Positions 38,093 through 48,218 of a stretch of DNA of 64,000 bases are shown in pieces. The notes under the pieces were generated by a model. It had not been told where the DNA came from and made no database searches. It saw only the letters and a program-made list of their open reading frames with translations. A program made the position numbers and the translations under genes. Numbering within the stretch: position 1 is the first letter of the stretch; each line of letters starts with the position of its first letter. Source of the stretch: Streptococcus porci DSM 23759 (lineage in GTDB: Bacteria; Bacillota; Bacilli; Lactobacillales; Streptococcaceae); NCBI RefSeq assembly GCF_000423765.1, contig NZ_KE384089.1, positions 73,729 through 137,728 of the forward strand. Reading direction: 5' to 3'.

Positions 38093-38122
38093 TTGTCTCT
38101 GAAACCTTTTTCATGATATAAT
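38093..38122 (+). promoter_or_regulatory. Promoter of the rpiA-deoB-punA-deoD operon
   Basis: TTGTCT (38093-38098), 18-base spacer, TATAAT (38117-38122). Its -10 lies across an upstream ATG-like frame, which shows rpiA starts at the later ATG. Confidence 0.75.
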
Positions 38123-38150
38123 GAAGGAGTATAGAAATGAGGAGGATGTA

Positions 38151-38825
38151 ATGGAAGCGCTCAAAAAAATTGCTGGGGTGACAGCTGCCCAATATGTTAA
38201 AGATGGTATGATTGTTGGACTTGGAACGGGATCAACAGCTTATTATTTTGTGGAGGAAATTGGTCGCCGCATCAAAGAAGAGGGGCTTAATGTCATTGGT
38301 GTGACTACGTCAAGTGTGACCACGGCTCAGGCAGAAAGTCTGGGCATTCCACTTAAATCGGTTGATGATATTGACACTATTGATGTGACCGTTGATGGTG
38401 CTGATGAGGTTGACTCAGAATTTAATGGCATTAAAGGTGGCGGCGGAGCCCTTCTTATGGAAAAAATTGTAGCTACACCAACCAAAGACTATATATGGGT
38501 TGTCGATGAATCAAAAATGGTTGACACTTTAGGAGCTTTTAAACTTCCTGTTGAAGTGGTGCAATACGGTGCCGAGCGTCTTTTCCGTGACTTTTTGGCT
38601 AAAGGTTACAATCCCTCTTTCCGTGAAAAAGACGGGGTGCGCTTCATTACTGATATGAAAAATTTCATCATTGACCTTGATCTTGGGAAAATTGACAATC
38701 CAGTGGCTTTTGGAAATGAGCTAAAAGCCATGACAGGTGTAGTTGAGCACGGATTGTTCAATGGCATGGTCAATAAGGTTATTGTAGCTGGCAAAGATGG
38801 GGTTCGCATTTTAGAAGCTTAATTT
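38151..38825 (+). CDS. rpiA: Ribose-5-phosphate isomerase A
   Basis: Interconverts ribose-5-P and ribulose-5-P; here it takes ribose-5-P made by phosphopentomutase into the pentose phosphate pathway. Start ATG 38151 (MEALKKIAG) with GAGGAGG eight bases before; about 224 aa as usual. Motifs: [19 protein letters not shown] and [12 protein letters not shown]. The reading frame ends at TAA 38820-38822, so the last bases of this interval are trailing sequence. Confidence 0.94.
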
Positions 38826-38899
38826 ACCAGAAAATCTTAACGTAAATCATTATTATAGGTTTTGGGTGCCAACCGTAACCACCCTAGATAGGAGACATT

Positions 38900-40111
38900 G
38901 TGTCTAAATTTAATCGTATTCACTTAGTCGTTTTGGATTCAGTCGGAATTGGCGCGGCTCCAGATGCTAATAATTTTGTAAACGCTGGTGTTCCAGATGG
39001 AGCATCAGATACTTTGGGACATATTTCCAAAACAGTTGGTCTTGATGTGCCAAGCATGGCTAAGATCGGTCTTGGAAATATCCCTCGCGAAACGCCTTTG
39101 AAAACCGTTCCTGCTGTTGATAATCCGACTGGCTATGTCACTAAGCTAGAGGAAGTGTCCCTTGGTAAGGACACCATGACAGGCCACTGGGAAATCATGG
39201 GTCTCAACATCACTGAGCCTTTCGATACTTTCTGGAATGGTTTTCCCGAGGAAATTCTGACTAAAATCGAAGAATTTTCTGGCCGTAAAGTCATTCGTGA
39301 AGCTAATAAACCTTACTCTGGAACCGCTGTTATTGATGACTTTGGCCCTCGCCAAATGGAAACGGGTGAGCTAATCATTTATACTTCAGCAGATCCAGTG
39401 CTTCAAATCGCAGCTCATGAAGATATCATTCCACTTGATGAACTTTACCGTATCTGCGAGTATGCACGTTCCATCACTCTAGAACGACCTGCATTACTTG
39501 GACGTATCATTGCCCGCCCATATGTGGGTGAGCCTGGTAACTTCACACGTACTGCTAATCGCCGTGACCTCGCTGTATCACCATTTGAGGACACTGTTTT
39601 GAATAAATTAGCAGATGCTGGTGTTCCGACTTATTCTGTCGGTAAAATTAGTGATATTTTCAACGGTTCTGGTATTACCAATGATATGGGACACAACAAA
39701 TCAAATAGCCATGGTATCGATACCTTGATTAAGACCATGGGCTTGCCTGAGTTTGAAAAAGGTTTCTCATTTACTAACTTAGTTGATTTTGATGCTCTCT
39801 ATGGTCATCGTCGCGATGCACATGGCTACCGTGACTGTTTACATGAATTTGATGCTCGCTTACCAGAAATTATCTCAGCTATGCGTGAAGATGATTTGCT
39901 TTTGATTACAGCTGACCATGGCAATGATCCGACTTACGCTGGGACAGATCACACCCGCGAGTATATCCCACTTTTGGCTTACAGCCCTGTTTTTTCAGGA
40001 AATGGAGTCATCCCACAAGGTCACTTCGCTGACATTTCTGCGACCATCGCAGAGAACTTCGGAGTGGATAAGGCTATGATTGGGGAATCATTCTTGGATC
40101 AATTGGTCTAA
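38900..40111 (+). CDS. deoB: Phosphopentomutase
   Basis: Alkaline-phosphatase-superfamily Mn enzyme converting (deoxy)ribose-1-P to the 5-phosphate. 403 aa. Metal and catalytic motifs: [24 protein letters not shown] (phospho-Thr region), [20 protein letters not shown] and [13 protein letters not shown] start with AGGAGA upstream. Next gene in the salvage operon after rpiA. Confidence 0.96.
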   Translation: MSKFNRIHLVVLDSVGIGAAPDANNFVNAGVPDGASDTLGHISKTVGLDVPSMAKIGLGNIPRETPLKTVPAVDNPTGYVTKLEEVSLGKDTMTGHWEIMGLNITEPFDTFWNGFPEEILTKIEEFSGRKVIREANKPYSGTAVIDDFGPRQMETGELIIYTSADPVLQIAAHEDIIPLDELYRICEYARSITLERPALLGRIIARPYVGEPGNFTRTANRRDLAVSPFEDTVLNKLADAGVPTYSVGKISDIFNGSGITNDMGHNKSNSHGIDTLIKTMGLPEFEKGFSFTNLVDFDALYGHRRDAHGYRDCLHEFDARLPEIISAMREDDLLLITADHGNDPTYAGTDHTREYIPLLAYSPVFSGNGVIPQGHFADISATIAENFGVDKAMIGESFLDQLV

Positions 40112-40127
40112 TAGTGGGGATAGTTTT

Positions 40128-40910
40128 ATGGATTTTTTTGAATCGTTGGGTAAAAATTTGAATGATTTTGGAAAGCAAGCTGGCGATTTAGTTAACAGCG
40201 CCAATGATATTGTTTCTAAACAATTGAATAATGTAAGTAATATTTCACAAGAAACCATGATGTCTACTTTGGATTGGGCATATAGCTCAACAATAAATGG
40301 TATTCCTGGGCAATCACGTTTGGATGAATTTGTTGCTGATTATATTAATAAGTATGATGAGGATACTGCAATAGAAAGACTTATTCAATTTCAAACAACT
40401 AAGGCGGCTACCTCAGGTTTTATAGCTGGTTTAGGAGGGGTTATCACTATGCCAATTGCTATACCGGCTAATATTGCTACAGTAATATTGTTTCAAATGA
40501 GAATGATAGCAGCTATTGCTCAAATAAGAGGATATGATGTAAAAAGTGACCAAGTTCAGTCTTTTGTATATGCTACTTTAGCTGGAACCTCTGTTTCTGA
40601 GATTGCAAAAAAAGCTGGTATTAATATTGGAAATAAGATAGCTATTGGTGTGATTAAGAAGATTCCGGGAAATTTATTAAAGAAAATTAACCAAGCAGTA
40701 GGATTCAGATTAGCTACAAAATTCGGAACCACTGGCGCAATAAATTTAGGGAAAATGGTTCCAGTTGTGGGGGGGATAATTGGTGGTACCTTTGATACTG
40801 CAACAACTTTGACCATTGCATCTCTCGCTAAGAAAACCTTTACCAGAGAAGGAATTGATTTCGGAGATGGAACAGTATTACCCAAAGATGTAACACCAAA
40901 TGAATTTTAA
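40128..40910 (+). CDS. EcsC family protein inserted between deoB and punA
   Basis: 260 aa. The central part (about residues 85-250) resembles EcsC-domain proteins: AATSGFIAGLGGVITMPIAIP followed by FQMRMIAAIAQIRGYD and a Gly/Ala/Ile-rich C-terminal half (LGKMVPVVGGIIGGTFD). Hydrophobic but not with clear transmembrane helices; probably a membrane-associated amphipathic protein. EcsC function is unknown. SD GTGGGGA eight bases before the ATG. The gene is AT-rich with frequent ATA and AGA codons, unlike deoB and punA, suggesting acquisition. A 60-base sample counted by eye had about 30% GC. Confidence 0.78.
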   Translation: MDFFESLGKNLNDFGKQAGDLVNSANDIVSKQLNNVSNISQETMMSTLDWAYSSTINGIPGQSRLDEFVADYINKYDEDTAIERLIQFQTTKAATSGFIAGLGGVITMPIAIPANIATVILFQMRMIAAIAQIRGYDVKSDQVQSFVYATLAGTSVSEIAKKAGINIGNKIAIGVIKKIPGNLLKKINQAVGFRLATKFGTTGAINLGKMVPVVGGIIGGTFDTATTLTIASLAKKTFTREGIDFGDGTVLPKDVTPNEF

Positions 40911-40932
40911 TTGAAATAAGAGGAATAATATT

Positions 40933-41742
40933 ATGTCATTACTTGAAAATATTCGCGTTACTCAGGCTTACTTGGAAAGTAAAGGAATCAAGGAGCCGGA
41001 ATTTGGTCTGATTTTGGGATCAGGTCTGGGTGAACTGGCTGACGAAGTGGAAAATGCCATTGTCATCGATTATGCAGATATTCCAAACTGGGGTAAATCA
41101 ACCGTTGTTGGCCATGCTGGGAAACTGGTTTATGGGGATTTGGCAGGCCGCAAGGTCTTGGCTCTTCAAGGACGTTTCCATTTCTATGAAGGAAATCCAA
41201 TGGAAGTCGTGACCTTCCCAGTCCGTGTCATGAAAGCCCTTGGCTGTCAAGGTGTTATTGTCACCAACGCTGCAGGTGGTATCGGCTACGGTCCAGGGAC
41301 TTTGATGGCCATTACAGACCACATCAATCTGACTGGTCAAAATCCGCTGATTGGTGAAAACTTGGAAGATTTTGGCCCTCGTTTCCCTGATATGTCTGAT
41401 GCCTACACCAAAGAATACCGCGAAAAAGCCCACGCTATTGCTGAAAAAATGGGTATCAAGCTGGACGACGGTGTCTATCTTGGTGTGACAGGTCCGACCT
41501 ATGAAACCCCTGCTGAAATCCGTGCCTTCCAGACTATGGGAGCCCATGCTGTTGGTATGTCTACTGTGCCAGAAGTCATTGTGGCAGCCCATTCTGGGCT
41601 CAAGGTCTTGGGAATCTCAGCCATTACCAACTTTGCGGCTGGCTTCCAATCCGAGCTTAATCACGAAGAAGTGGTCGAAGTCACTCAACAAATCAAAGGC
41701 AACTTCAAAGGCCTTATTAAGGCTATCTTAGCGGAGTTGTAA
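40933..41742 (+). CDS. punA: Purine-nucleoside phosphorylase (trimeric type)
   Basis: 269 aa. Phosphorolysis of inosine and guanosine. Family signatures: LILGSGLGELADE, the long V-x-x-x-H loop (TVVGHAGKLVYG), QGRFHFYEG, NAAGGIGYG, GPTYETPAEI and the base-site segment AVGMSTVPEVIVA. AGAGGAA precedes the ATG. Confidence 0.95.
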   Translation: MSLLENIRVTQAYLESKGIKEPEFGLILGSGLGELADEVENAIVIDYADIPNWGKSTVVGHAGKLVYGDLAGRKVLALQGRFHFYEGNPMEVVTFPVRVMKALGCQGVIVTNAAGGIGYGPGTLMAITDHINLTGQNPLIGENLEDFGPRFPDMSDAYTKEYREKAHAIAEKMGIKLDDGVYLGVTGPTYETPAEIRAFQTMGAHAVGMSTVPEVIVAAHSGLKVLGISAITNFAAGFQSELNHEEVVEVTQQIKGNFKGLIKAILAEL

Positions 41743-41761
41743 ACTAACACAAAGTGAAGTT

Positions 41762-41790
41762 GTTCAAGTTCATTGCGTTTGAACTTGAAC
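41762..41790 (+). repeat. Hairpin between punA and deoD
   Basis: Perfect 11-bp stem GTTCAAGTTCA/TGAACTTGAAC with a 7-base loop, followed by TCTCCTTTT. Could be a weak terminator or an RNA processing site that sets the relative level of deoD. Confidence 0.6.
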
Positions 41791-41829
41791 TCTCCTTTTA
41801 TCAGTTTTCAAAACGAAAGGTAATAATAA

Positions 41830-42543
41830 ATGTCTATCCATATTGCTGCTAAACCTGGTGATATCGCCGATAAAATCTTGCTGCCAGGAGATCCCTTGCG
41901 TGCTAAATTTATTGCAGAAAATTTCCTTGAAGATGCTGTCTGCTTCAACGAAGTCCGCAACATGTTTGGCTATACTGGTACTTATAAAGGTCACCGTGTT
42001 TCTGTCATGGGTACGGGTATGGGGATGCCCTCTATTTCCATTTATGCGCGTGAATTAATTGTTGACTATGGCGTGAAGAAATTGATTCGTGTGGGAACTG
42101 CCGGATCCATTGATCCTAATGTCCATGTTCGTGAGTTGGTTCTAGCGCAAGCTGCTGCCACCAATTCAAATATTATCCGCAATGATTTTCCAGAATATGA
42201 TTTTCCCCAAATCGCAGACTTTGGTCTTCTTGATACAGCTTATCATATTGCTAAAGACATGGGAATGACGACTCACGTTGGTTCTGTGCTGTCCTCTGAT
42301 GTTTTCTACTCAAACATGCCAGAGCGCAACATGAAGTTGGGTGAACTTGGTGTTAAAGCCATTGAAATGGAGGCCGCAGCTCTCTACTATCTGGCTGCTC
42401 AGCACGGTGTCAAAGCTCTCGGTATCATGACCATCAGCGACAGCCTTGTTCACCTAGAGGAAGATACGACTGCCGAAGAACGTCAAAACACCTTTACAGA
42501 CATGATGAAAGTGGGTCTAGAGACCCTGATTGCCAATGACTAA
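41830..42543 (+). CDS. deoD: Purine-nucleoside phosphorylase (hexameric DeoD type)
   Basis: 237 aa; broader specificity including adenosine. [30 protein letters not shown] is typical, with the phosphate-binding [25 protein letters not shown] and the catalytic Asp in TISDSLV. AACGAAAGG upstream. Overlaps the next gene by 8 bases. Confidence 0.95.
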   Translation: MSIHIAAKPGDIADKILLPGDPLRAKFIAENFLEDAVCFNEVRNMFGYTGTYKGHRVSVMGTGMGMPSISIYARELIVDYGVKKLIRVGTAGSIDPNVHVRELVLAQAAATNSNIIRNDFPEYDFPQIADFGLLDTAYHIAKDMGMTTHVGSVLSSDVFYSNMPERNMKLGELGVKAIEMEAAALYYLAAQHGVKALGIMTISDSLVHLEEDTTAEERQNTFTDMMKVGLETLIAND

Positions 42544-43300
42544 TGAAACCTTAAGTCTGCTTTTGGATCTCTATGCTTATCATCAGGCTTGGAAAATTGC
42601 AGAGCAGACCAGCATGTTATCTCCTGACAGCCAGCTTCTTCTAGAAATGTTAAAAGAGCGCCGCGAGCTCAATGTTGCCTATCTTTTTGAGCGCGAAAGT
42701 GAGATTCGCCAAATTGAAGCTATCTACCAACTCAGCCTTTTACCAAACAACTATGAGGAAGAACTTCTGGCTAATTACATCATGGATTTAGAAGCCAAGG
42801 TCAAAAACGCCAACATCATTGACTTTGTGCGTGCGGTTAGCCCGATTTTATATCGCCTCTTTTTGCGTTTGGCTCAACAGAAGGTACCGGATTTAAGGCA
42901 GTTTATTCACGATACCAAATCTGACCAGTATGACAGTTGGAAATTTGACGAGATGAAGCATTCAGATAACATCTTCATTCAGGCTTTCGTGTCAGAGCGT
43001 CGCGACAGTAAGGTGACCACGAAAAGTTTGGCAGACTTGATTGATGTCACGGACTTTCCGCAGACGATTAAGGATACTGTTGCTCAGCTTCGTCAGTTGG
43101 AAAAAGCGGTGCGAAATCCGCTGGCTCATCTGATTAAGCCTTTTGATGAAGAGGAACTCCATCGAACCGCTAATTTTTCGTCTCAGATTTTTTTAGAGAA
43201 AATTATTTTCCTAGCTCAGCAGGCTGGTGTTATTTATGAGACAGAAGAATTTTACTATGATAAGGTCAATCAGTTGATTAAAGCTCAGCTTTTATCATAG
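42536..43300 (+). CDS. Hypothetical protein, 254 aa
   Basis: Starts inside the end of deoD (ATG 42536; overlap 8) and is followed by the operon's terminator. Largely alpha-helical, charged, with no signal or membrane helix. I do not recognise it; a comparable gene of unknown function follows deoD in other streptococci (from memory). The layout suggests a role connected to nucleoside salvage or simply co-expression. Confidence 0.75.
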   Translation: MTNETLSLLLDLYAYHQAWKIAEQTSMLSPDSQLLLEMLKERRELNVAYLFERESEIRQIEAIYQLSLLPNNYEEELLANYIMDLEAKVKNANIIDFVRAVSPILYRLFLRLAQQKVPDLRQFIHDTKSDQYDSWKFDEMKHSDNIFIQAFVSERRDSKVTTKSLADLIDVTDFPQTIKDTVAQLRQLEKAVRNPLAHLIKPFDEEELHRTANFSSQIFLEKIIFLAQQAGVIYETEEFYYDKVNQLIKAQLLS

Positions 43301-43305
43301 AAATA

Positions 43306-43365
43306 AAAGGGAGTCCTTGGCACTAGCTCCATTATTGGAGGTTAGTGCCAAGGACTTCCTTTTTG
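43306..43365 (+). terminator. Strong terminator of the nucleoside operon
   Basis: Very long stem, with GGAGTCCTTGGCACTA at its left arm and TAGTGCCAAGGACTTCC at its right, extended by CTCC/GGAG inside, then T5. Confidence 0.92.
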
Positions 43366-43370
43366 TGTTT

Positions 43371-43475
43371 ATACTCTTCGAAAATCAAAATTATCCGTTG
43401 TCAACTTGTCTTGATGAACTCAAGTTCTATCGTCGGCTTCGTTTCCTAGGCTACTTTTGATTTTCATTGAGTATT
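43371..43475. repeat. Imperfect palindromic repeat of the streptococcal ATACTCTTCGAAAATC type
   Basis: Left end ATACTCTTCGAAAATCAAAA; right end TTTTGATTTTCATTGAGTAT, its near-complement. The middle carries GAACTCAAGTTC and CGTCGGCTTCG. The same end sequences flank a widespread intergenic MITE-like element in pneumococcus and relatives (from memory). Here it lies between two converging transcription units. Confidence 0.75.
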
Positions 43476-43497
43476 AATGAAAATCAAATAGAGTCTG

Positions 43498-44403
43498 TCA
43501 ATCAAATTTGACTTCTTCTAAAAGATACTGAATAAATTTCTCGCCCATGTTTGAGAGGTTGGCCTTTTCGTGTTGGATGTAAACTAGCTCAATCTCGTCA
43601 TCAACATTAAGTGGAATGGAAGCAATATTATCGCCATTGAGGTTACTATTGAGGATACCTGTAGCGATTGTATAGCCATCTAGACCAATTAAGAGATTGA
43701 AAAGAGTCGCGCGGTCAGATACAACGATTGATTTTTTGTGAGGAATCTGTGATAAAATTTCTTCTGCAAAGTAGAAGGAGTTATGAATTCCCTGGTCGTA
43801 GGAGAAGTAAGGGAATTCTTCCAAATCTTCTAAGTTGACTAATTCTTTTTGAGCCAAGGGATGGGTTTTTGAAACAAAAATATGAGGTTGAGCTGTAAAG
43901 AGTGGTGTATAGCTTAGGCGATTATCGTCCAGCATCTTAGTTAGCACATCACGGTTATAATTATTGAGAAAGAGAACGCCTACCTCTGAACGAAAATTTT
44001 TCACATCATCAATGATTTCCCAAGTTCTCGTCTCACGTAGAAAGAGCTCGTAGCGACTCATGTCTGTTCCTTTAAGGAGTGAGACAAAGGCATTGACCAC
44101 AAAGGCATAGTGCTGTGATGACACAGAAAAGAGTTCGCGATTGGCCGTAGGATTTTTGTAACGTTCTTCAAGAAGTGATGTTTGCTCTACAACTTGACGA
44201 GCGTAGGAGAGAAATTCCACTCCGTCTTTTGTCAGGGTGATGCCTTTAGGATTACGAATGAAAATATCAATGCCCATCTCACGTTCTAAGTCACGCACAG
44301 CATTTGACAGACTCGGTTGGGTGATGTAGAGTTGTTTGGCCGCTTCGTTCATAGAGCCAGTTTCTACGATTTTGATAATGTAGTGGAGTTGTTGAATCCG
44401 CAT
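43498..44403 (-). CDS. LysR-family transcriptional regulator
   Basis: 301 aa. N-terminal winged helix-turn-helix (residues 1-60, MRIQQLHYIIKIVETGSMNEAAKQL...TQPSLSNAVRDLE) and a C-terminal LysR substrate domain (from about 90). It belongs to the streptococcal CpsY/MetR-like subgroup, which controls methionine supply or surface traits; the target here is not visible. Stop at 43500; ATG 44403 shares one base with the rqcH stop (TAATG), so it is translationally coupled to rqcH and read from its promoter. Confidence 0.85.
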   Translation of the reverse strand: MRIQQLHYIIKIVETGSMNEAAKQLYITQPSLSNAVRDLEREMGIDIFIRNPKGITLTKDGVEFLSYARQVVEQTSLLEERYKNPTANRELFSVSSQHYAFVVNAFVSLLKGTDMSRYELFLRETRTWEIIDDVKNFRSEVGVLFLNNYNRDVLTKMLDDNRLSYTPLFTAQPHIFVSKTHPLAQKELVNLEDLEEFPYFSYDQGIHNSFYFAEEILSQIPHKKSIVVSDRATLFNLLIGLDGYTIATGILNSNLNGDNIASIPLNVDDEIELVYIQHEKANLSNMGEKFIQYLLEEVKFD

Positions 44404-46055
44404 TAGTTTAACCTCATGCTTTCAATTTTTTCTTTAGTAGGTGTGACCCGCAAGGTTTTTTGCCCTGTATAGGTTACAAATCCAGGCTTTCCGCCACTTG
44501 GCTTGTTGAGTTTTTTTGCTTCAATCATATCGACCTGAACGAGATTGGATAAGCGTGCTTTGGAATAATAGGCCGCAAGCTCAGCAGCATCTGTTTTGAC
44601 CTCATCAGAAGGATTAAGATTGTCCTTAATGATGACATGGGATCCAGGAATATCCTTGGCGTGGAACCACAGTTCTCCTTTCTTAGCCATCTTAAAAGTC
44701 AATTCTTCATTTTGTAGATTATTACGACCGACCATGATGATGGTCTTGCCGTCTGAAGCCAGATATTGCTCTGGTTTTTTACGCTTATGACGCTTGTCCG
44801 TAGCACGTCGTTTCATAAAACCTGCTTGAACAAGTTCCTCACGGATGTCTTCAATTTCATCCATGTTAGCTTGGGAGAGATTGTAGTCTACCGATTCAAA
44901 ATACTCAATAGTCTGCCTGGTGTCTTCTATTAAGCCAGTCAGGTGCTTGACCGCCTCTTTCAGTTTCTGATATTTTTTAAAATAGCGCTGGGCATTCTGG
45001 TTTGGCGTCAGTGCGACATCAAGAGCGATCCTTATTTTTTCTCCTGTGTAGTAGTTGTCCAGCACCACAGAGTCTTTATTGTTGGGCACCAAACTCAAAT
45101 AAGTGGTCAGAAGCTCCCCTTTTTGGCGAAATTCTTCAGCATTTTCAGTAGCTGCAAGCTCGACCTCTTGCTTGCTAAGTTTTTTACGATTTTTCTCGAG
45201 CTCATTTTGCACGCGGTGAAGCAGGTCACTAGCCTGCTGGGCAATCCTGTCCCGCTCAGCTTTTTCCCCGTAGAAAAAGTCCATTAGCTCAGATAGGGTT
45301 TCAAAACTCTGTATGCTATCGGAAAATGGCAGAGCAGCAAAACTTTTCTCAGTCAGGCTCGGCTGAGTTTTTTGAGCAAAGAAAGTTCGGAACTTTTTGA
45401 GCTTGTCCTCCCCTAGCTGTGCAGCTAATTGACTGGCGGTATCGCGACCAAGCCCCTGAAAGAGTTTTTGCAGATTCTTAGGTGACAGATCCTCTGTCTG
45501 CAAGAGTTCAAAGAGCTTTGTATCTGAGATGTCAAAAGGATTTTGCGCGTCAGTTTTTGGCGGTGCAATATAGGTCGAACCAGGCAAGATGGTACGATAG
45601 GAGTTCTGTGAAAAACCAACGTGCTTGATAGATTCAATGATTTTGTTCTCGTTCCGATCGATCAAGATGATGTTAGAATGTTTACCCATGATTTCCATGA
45701 TAAGAGTGACCTTGATGGCATCACCGATTTCATTTTTGTTGGAGACCGAAATTTCAAGAATGCGATCATTTTCAACTTGTTGAATATCCTCGATAACGGC
45801 ACCTTGTAAGTACTTGCGCATTATCATAGTATAGGTGTTGGGATTCTGCGGATTTTGAAAATCAGCTTTGGTCGTTTGAATCCGTCCAAAGACTGGATGA
45901 GCTGATAAGAGAAGTTTATAATTTTGACGATTATTGCGAACGGTTAAAACCAGTTCCCGCTCAAAAGGTTGATTGACCTTCTGAATCCGTCCCAAAAGGA
46001 CTTGTTCACGCAGTTCTTGTGTTAAATGATGGAGAAAAAAGCCGTCGAATGACAT
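44403..46055 (-). CDS. rqcH: Rqc2/NFACT family protein RqcH (fibronectin-binding FbpA/PavA)
   Basis: 550 aa. Ribosome quality-control factor that adds alanine tails to stalled chains; the same protein is the surface-displayed PavA/FbpA adhesin in streptococci. NFACT-N domain (MSFDGFFLHHLTQELREQVL), coiled-coil middle (about 280-390), and the NFACT-R domain with LASDGKTIIMVGRNNLQNEEL and ELWFHAKDIPGSHVI. Good AAAGGAAG before the ATG; extended -10 TGGTATAAT (minus strand, 46106-46111). Confidence 0.92.
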   Translation of the reverse strand: MSFDGFFLHHLTQELREQVLLGRIQKVNQPFERELVLTVRNNRQNYKLLLSAHPVFGRIQTTKADFQNPQNPNTYTMIMRKYLQGAVIEDIQQVENDRILEISVSNKNEIGDAIKVTLIMEIMGKHSNIILIDRNENKIIESIKHVGFSQNSYRTILPGSTYIAPPKTDAQNPFDISDTKLFELLQTEDLSPKNLQKLFQGLGRDTASQLAAQLGEDKLKKFRTFFAQKTQPSLTEKSFAALPFSDSIQSFETLSELMDFFYGEKAERDRIAQQASDLLHRVQNELEKNRKKLSKQEVELAATENAEEFRQKGELLTTYLSLVPNNKDSVVLDNYYTGEKIRIALDVALTPNQNAQRYFKKYQKLKEAVKHLTGLIEDTRQTIEYFESVDYNLSQANMDEIEDIREELVQAGFMKRRATDKRHKRKKPEQYLASDGKTIIMVGRNNLQNEELTFKMAKKGELWFHAKDIPGSHVIIKDNLNPSDEVKTDAAELAAYYSKARLSNLVQVDMIEAKKLNKPSGGKPGFVTYTGQKTLRVTPTKEKIESMRLN

Positions 46056-46105
46056 GGGTCTTCCTTTCTTTTCGTGTTTCTAAAATTCAGATTGTCGCAC
46101 GTGCT

Positions 46106-46114
46106 ATTATACCA
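46106..46114 (-). promoter_or_regulatory. Promoter of rqcH
   Basis: On the minus strand an extended -10 TGG-TATAAT, with no good -35. It is back to back with the pyr promoter at 46137. Confidence 0.75.
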
Positions 46115-46136
46115 AAAAGTAACATAAAATTCTGCT

Positions 46137-46165
46137 TTGACAAGTTCGAACAATTACGGTATAAT
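46137..46165 (+). promoter_or_regulatory. Promoter of the pyrK-pyrDb operon
   Basis: Consensus TTGACA (46137-46142), 17-base spacer, TATAAT (46160-46165). One of the best matches in the window. Confidence 0.92.
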
Positions 46166-46185
46166 ACCCCAAACGTTAATAAACC

Positions 46186-46295
46186 TTTAAGACGTCCAGA
46201 GAGGCGGCAAGGTAGAAAAAGCGCTAAATTCAGTTAAGATTTTAGGCTGTTTTTGTGCGCCAGCGACCTTGTTCTCATGGACAAGGTCTTTTTTT
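46186..46295 (+). promoter_or_regulatory. PyrR-dependent attenuator of pyrK-pyrDb
   Basis: The leader carries GTCCAGAGAGGC (46194-46205), the PyrR-binding loop (consensus ARUCCNGNGAGGYU), followed by a terminator with stem GACCTTGT/ACAAGGTC (46265-46288) and T7. With UMP or UTP high, PyrR stabilises the anti-antiterminator and the terminator forms; when pyrimidines are low, pyrK is transcribed. Confidence 0.9.
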
Positions 46296-46317
46296 GCATA
46301 AAGAAAGTGAGGTAAGG

Positions 46318-47115
46318 ATGGGTTCGGCATTTTGTAAAAAATCAGTTTTGAAAGAAGATATGACTATTGTCAGTCAAAGAGAGATTGCTCCAAAGATTTT
46401 TGAAATGGTGCTTTCAGGAAAGATGGTTGAGGAGATGAGAGCAGGACAGTTTTTGCATCTGAGGGTTCCAGACCCTTCGAAATTGCTGCGCCGTCCAATT
46501 TCTATCTCTGAGATTGACAGGGAAATGGGCAGAGCGACGCTCATCTATCGAGTGGAGGGGGCTGGAACGGAAGTTTTGTCAAAACTTACGACTGGCGACC
46601 GAGTTGATACCATGGGACCTCAGGGGAATGGTTTTGATTTATCGGTTATCAGCAAAGATCAGACAGCGCTCCTGATTGGTGGTGGCATTGGTGTTCCACC
46701 TTTACTTGAGACGGCTAAACAGTTGGCAGCTAAAGGGGTTAAAGTGACTTCAGTCATCGGCTTTGCCCATAAAGAGGCTGTGATTTTAGAAGAAAAGCTG
46801 CGCCAATACGGTGATGTTTTTGTCACAACTGATGACGGTTCCTACGGTATCAAAGGTTATGTGTCCACTATCATCGATGGTTTTGATTGGGTGGCGGACG
46901 CCATTTATGCCTGCGGTGCACCAGGCATGCTCAACTATGTAGACAAAAAATTTGAAAAGCATCCACATGCCTTCATATCTATGGAAGAACGCATGGCCTG
47001 CGGTATGGGGGCCTGTTACGCTTGCGTTGTTCCACTCAAAAATGCCACCGAATCTGCTAATAAACGTGTCTGTGAGGACGGCCCTGTCTTTCCTACAGGC
47101 ACTATCGTCTTATAG
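46318..47115 (+). CDS. pyrK: Dihydroorotate dehydrogenase electron-transfer subunit PyrK
   Basis: 265 aa, FAD and [2Fe-2S] protein that passes electrons from PyrDb to NAD+. Start ATG 46318 (MGSAFCKKSVL), with GAGGT upstream; the earlier frame begins inside the attenuator and is excluded. FAD-binding RRPISISE and LIGGGIGVPPL, 2Fe-2S cysteines in MACGMGACYACVVPL and KRVCEDGP near the C-terminus. Followed by pyrDb after 9 bases. Confidence 0.94.
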   Translation: MGSAFCKKSVLKEDMTIVSQREIAPKIFEMVLSGKMVEEMRAGQFLHLRVPDPSKLLRRPISISEIDREMGRATLIYRVEGAGTEVLSKLTTGDRVDTMGPQGNGFDLSVISKDQTALLIGGGIGVPPLLETAKQLAAKGVKVTSVIGFAHKEAVILEEKLRQYGDVFVTTDDGSYGIKGYVSTIIDGFDWVADAIYACGAPGMLNYVDKKFEKHPHAFISMEERMACGMGACYACVVPLKNATESANKRVCEDGPVFPTGTIVL

Positions 47116-48066
<951 letters not shown>

Positions 48067-48113
48067 AATTTCTCATAATTGCCAAAAAATTTAGAAAATT
48101 TATGATAAAGGGC

Positions 48114-48141
48114 TTGCAATTTCAAAAAATTAAGTTATAAT
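48114..48141 (+). promoter_or_regulatory. Promoter of the trp leader operon
   Basis: TTGCAA (48114-48119), 16-base spacer, TATAAT (48136-48141). The leader peptide starts 33 bases on. Confidence 0.75.
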
Positions 48142-48173
48142 TAAGAAAATCAAACATGAAAGGAAGCTAAGAC

Positions 48174-48218
48174 ATGAAAACATTCACATCTGCAAACTGG
48201 CAAAGCTGGCGTCTGTAA
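48174..48218 (+). CDS. trpL: Tryptophan leader peptide
   Basis: Fourteen codons, MKTFTSANWQSWRL, with two Trp codons (48198-48200, 48207-48209). AAAGGAAG lies 9 bases before the ATG. It sits between a strong promoter and a terminator-like leader of trpB, so its role is to sense charged tRNA-Trp by ribosome stalling. Confidence 0.8.
   Translation: MKTFTSANWQSWRL

Noticed and set aside
38121..38150. Earlier rpiA start
   Set aside because: Overlaps the -10 promoter box, so it would not be transcribed in full; ATG 38151 has GAGGAGG.
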